From Trametopsis cervina (lineage: Eukaryota > Basidiomycota > Agaricomycetes > Polyporales > Irpicaceae), in contig MU278360.1 in the NCBI GenBank assembly GCA_022385755.1, positions 589,692 through 653,691 of the forward strand: a DNA stretch of 64,000 nucleotides. Direction: 5' to 3'. The translations under genes were made by a program, and so were the position numbers. A model generated the notes under the pieces. The model had not been told where the DNA came from, ran no database searches, and saw nothing but the letters and a program-made list of their open reading frames with translations. Below, in pieces: positions 61,799 through 64,000 of this stretch (position 1 is its first letter; each line of letters starts with the position of its first letter).

Positions 61799-64000
61799 TC
61801 AGTGGATGAGACACGATCCTGTTTGGGAGTCGTCTGGAGTCGCCACTGTCGCGATTGCCTGAACTTGGGGGTTCGTCATATCCCCCTTGGCTTTCAAAGC
61901 CGAATGCTCCTCCATTATCTGCTGTATTGCCGTCGAGAGCTGTATTGTAGGCTTGAGCGTCTCCCACACTGCATCCAGCATCCGTGTCTGATACTCTGTC
62001 AGAGAGTCATGGATGCCTCTGATGATCCCTTCATGCGAGATCTGAACGTCCTCTTTAAGAGCACTAAGCAGTAGCGGTCCCACTTGGTTGAACAGAACTG
62101 TGGGGTTCAGCTGGCCGGGTGAGATGCGCCACTGGGCTTCTTCCCAGCGCGCTCGCATCTCGTCCAGTTTTTCCGCGTTGTCGCGGAGCTTCTGTTCACG
62201 CGCCAGGTTGTTTTTGTGTAGCTGCAATGTTGAACGTCAAGCCCAATGAGCGCATGTGCGTTTCAGCTTGTCTGCGAGCTCACCTGAGTCAGACGCTCCC
62301 GCAGCTCTGCATTGCTAGTCCGCATTTCCTCGAGTGCTGGTTCTTGTCGGCGTTGCTCTTGTTGCAGGTCCTCAACTCTACCTCGCACATCGTCCAGTGG
62401 CTTCTTCAAGGCTCTCAGCTGTGCGGCTTGTGCTTCATACATCTCGTTATCTTGGGAGCTTGGATGCACGAAGGAAGGGGCCATATTCCATCTGTCATCC
62501 AGATGATCCTCAAGCATCTGCCTACTGTCGTCGTACAGCTGCTTTTGGTATCGCTCGAGGTCCTCGACCCGTTCTTCTATGGTCACAAGCCTGTGCAGGA
62601 TTGCTGACAGAGCGACAGAGCCCTGTGCCGTAGGGACGCCGGGAGAAAGATCTGATGAGCTGCGCTCAGCCATACGGGTATCCGCAGGCTTGGAAAGGAT
62701 CCGGCTTGCTGACTCGCACCATTCCTTCACCTGATCAATAGAACTGTGAACAGAATGGATAGGGTCATCCAGTTCTGCCAGGCGCAGGGCGAGCGGCGTA
62801 CAGCTATCAGCGATAACTTTCACCTTGCTGACGGCATGGTCTTTGCGCGTCCGTGCATGGCTCAATGCTACCGCGCGCTCCTTGTGGCTGGCCTGCAACC
62901 TTTCGAGTGTAGCGGGAGCGCTCTTCGTGTACGGCTTACTGCGGTGCAAAGCCTTGAAACGTGCATACGCTGTTTCGGCCTCATCGAACTCGACGCAGTA
63001 TAGGACCGCCTTCGCGAGTGCTCTATGTCAGTAAAGTAAGCATATGCGTCTGCATCTGCCTCAGACAGGAAGTGAAAGCGTACTCGATAAGGTCCTGATG
63101 GTCGAAAGTTCGCTTTCCTGCTACAGAAGCCGACTTGGTTGACGAGCTGGACCTTGATCGCGCTGACTGACCACTGCGCTGGAGATTTCTTGAAGAGCCC
63201 GCAACTACATGGGTGTCCAAATCCGATAGAGACATTGGCGATGCGCCCCGTTTCGTGTTAACATCACGTTCGCTCAAGGGTTGTGGGGGCGAGAGAGGGC
63301 GAGTGAGGAACACCTCTGCGGTTCTATGGAGGGATGTAGACTGATGAACCTCCTCTGGCATGAGGGAGCTATCGTCAGTTTGATCCATTTCGTCCATCTG
63401 GGCAAGGTCGGCATCATTTGATGTATGTGTAGCGGTCCATGGATCGCTCTCTGTGGGATGGGTCTTGGCGGGTGCTTCCCAAGTCGACAGCATAGGATCG
63501 TCTCTGTCTGGCCCAGGCGACCCTTCCCAATGCGGCGTCGCTGGTTGGTCCTGTCGCGCTGGTGTCGACTCCTGCCAGCCTGAAGCAGTCGTCGAGTCGT
63601 GTCGAGCTGCAGTGGAGTCACCCCATGAAGAGTTTTCAGTATCGCCCTTCGACCCGATCCAGGCGTCGTTTCCCCAAGATGTCTCTCCCCATCCAGTGCT
63701 AGGCGTGTCTTTCTTCTCGTTGTTCGCGCTCTCCTTGCGTTTTACACTACCAGTCTCTCCAGCGGCCCGCGCGTAACTCTTATCGTTGCCGACGCTCTCT
63801 TTGTGTTTCCCTTTGCCACTATATGTGCCTGAAGGCTGCGTGCCCCATGCGTCGGCGGGCGCTGTGCCCGATGAAGAGTCCCCCCAGTCACTACTCGTAT
63901 TGGTCGGTGCTGCGATCCATGCTGCATTTCCCCATTTACTACTCGTAGTCTTCGGGGCTTCTCCCCATGTCGTGCTACCGCTCACATTTCCTCTTGCAGA
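61799..64000 (-). CDS. WG/GW-repeat and coiled-coil protein (5' end outside window)
   Basis: The frame is open to the right edge, so the start lies outside. The N-terminal visible part is a disordered Ser/Thr/Trp-rich region with many WG or GW pairs: TTWGEAP, SKWGNAAW, SDWGDSS, DAWGTQ, TGWGETSWGNDAW, SSWGDS, SGWQES. After a Ser-rich stretch and KRTFDHQDLIE, an intron (GTACGC...CATAG) leads to ALAKAVLYCVEFDEAETAYA and a long helical, coiled-coil part: VTIEERVEDLERYQKQLYDD, DVRGRVEDLQQEQRRQEP, KLRDNAEKLDEMRARWEEA. It ends SQTGSCLIH at 61799. I recognise no enzyme domain. Tryptophan-glycine pairs spaced in disordered sequence recall Argonaute-binding (AGO-hook) proteins; this is a resemblance only. 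The C-terminal CLIH looks CaaX-like but His is an unusual last residue. Confidence 0.7.

Overview
The window is nuclear DNA of a filamentous fungus, most likely an agaricomycete basidiomycete. Nearly every gene is broken by several GT-AG introns of about 45-65 bases. The products look basidiomycete in style: MARVEL-type membrane proteins with long Ser/Pro tails, a proton channel, a FAR-17a family protein, an F-box/LRR-like protein and a PP4R1-type HEAT protein. There is no operon structure, Shine-Dalgarno signal or CRISPR. All exon joins were worked out by hand from reading frame, splice sites and family resemblance, so a few junctions are uncertain and are marked.

Region 1-13 kb: the 3' end of a PhoD-like alkaline phosphatase (+), then three four-helix MARVEL-like membrane proteins (all -), a voltage-gated proton channel homologue (+), a membrane-anchored serine carboxypeptidase-like protein with eroded motifs (-) and an extended SDR/epimerase-type reductase (+). 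Region 14-24 kb: a GH5 exo-glucanase-like enzyme (-), divergent from PIG-H of GPI-anchor synthesis (+); then one long minus-strand reading frame that joins an ESCRT-III IST1 domain to a degenerate TBC (RabGAP) domain; then a fourth membrane protein, paralogous to the first.

Region 24-44 kb: a PP4R1-like phosphatase-4 regulatory subunit, aspartate aminotransferase with a 645-base GC-rich last intron, a 76-residue AN1 zinc-finger protein, a Qa-SNARE of the Sso1/syntaxin type, an unrecognised multi-pass membrane protein, argininosuccinate lyase and a FAR-17a/AIG1 family protein. Region 44-64 kb: ALG3 mannosyltransferase (sharing a 75-base divergent promoter with the FAR-17a gene), TRAPPC10/Trs130, an F-box protein, CMR1/WDR76 WD40 protein, an intron-containing tRNA-Ser(GCT), a secreted berberine-bridge-type FAD oxidase, an alpha/beta hydrolase and, running off the right edge, a WG/GW-repeat plus coiled-coil protein.

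Several genes serve the endomembrane system (PIG-H, ALG3, TRAPPC10, syntaxin, IST1-TBC, MARVEL proteins), but they are interleaved with unrelated metabolic genes on both strands, so I read this as ordinary fungal gene order and not a functional cluster. The most unusual items are the IST1-TBC fusion, the WG/GW protein and the proton channel whose first splice junction decides whether its selectivity aspartate is kept.
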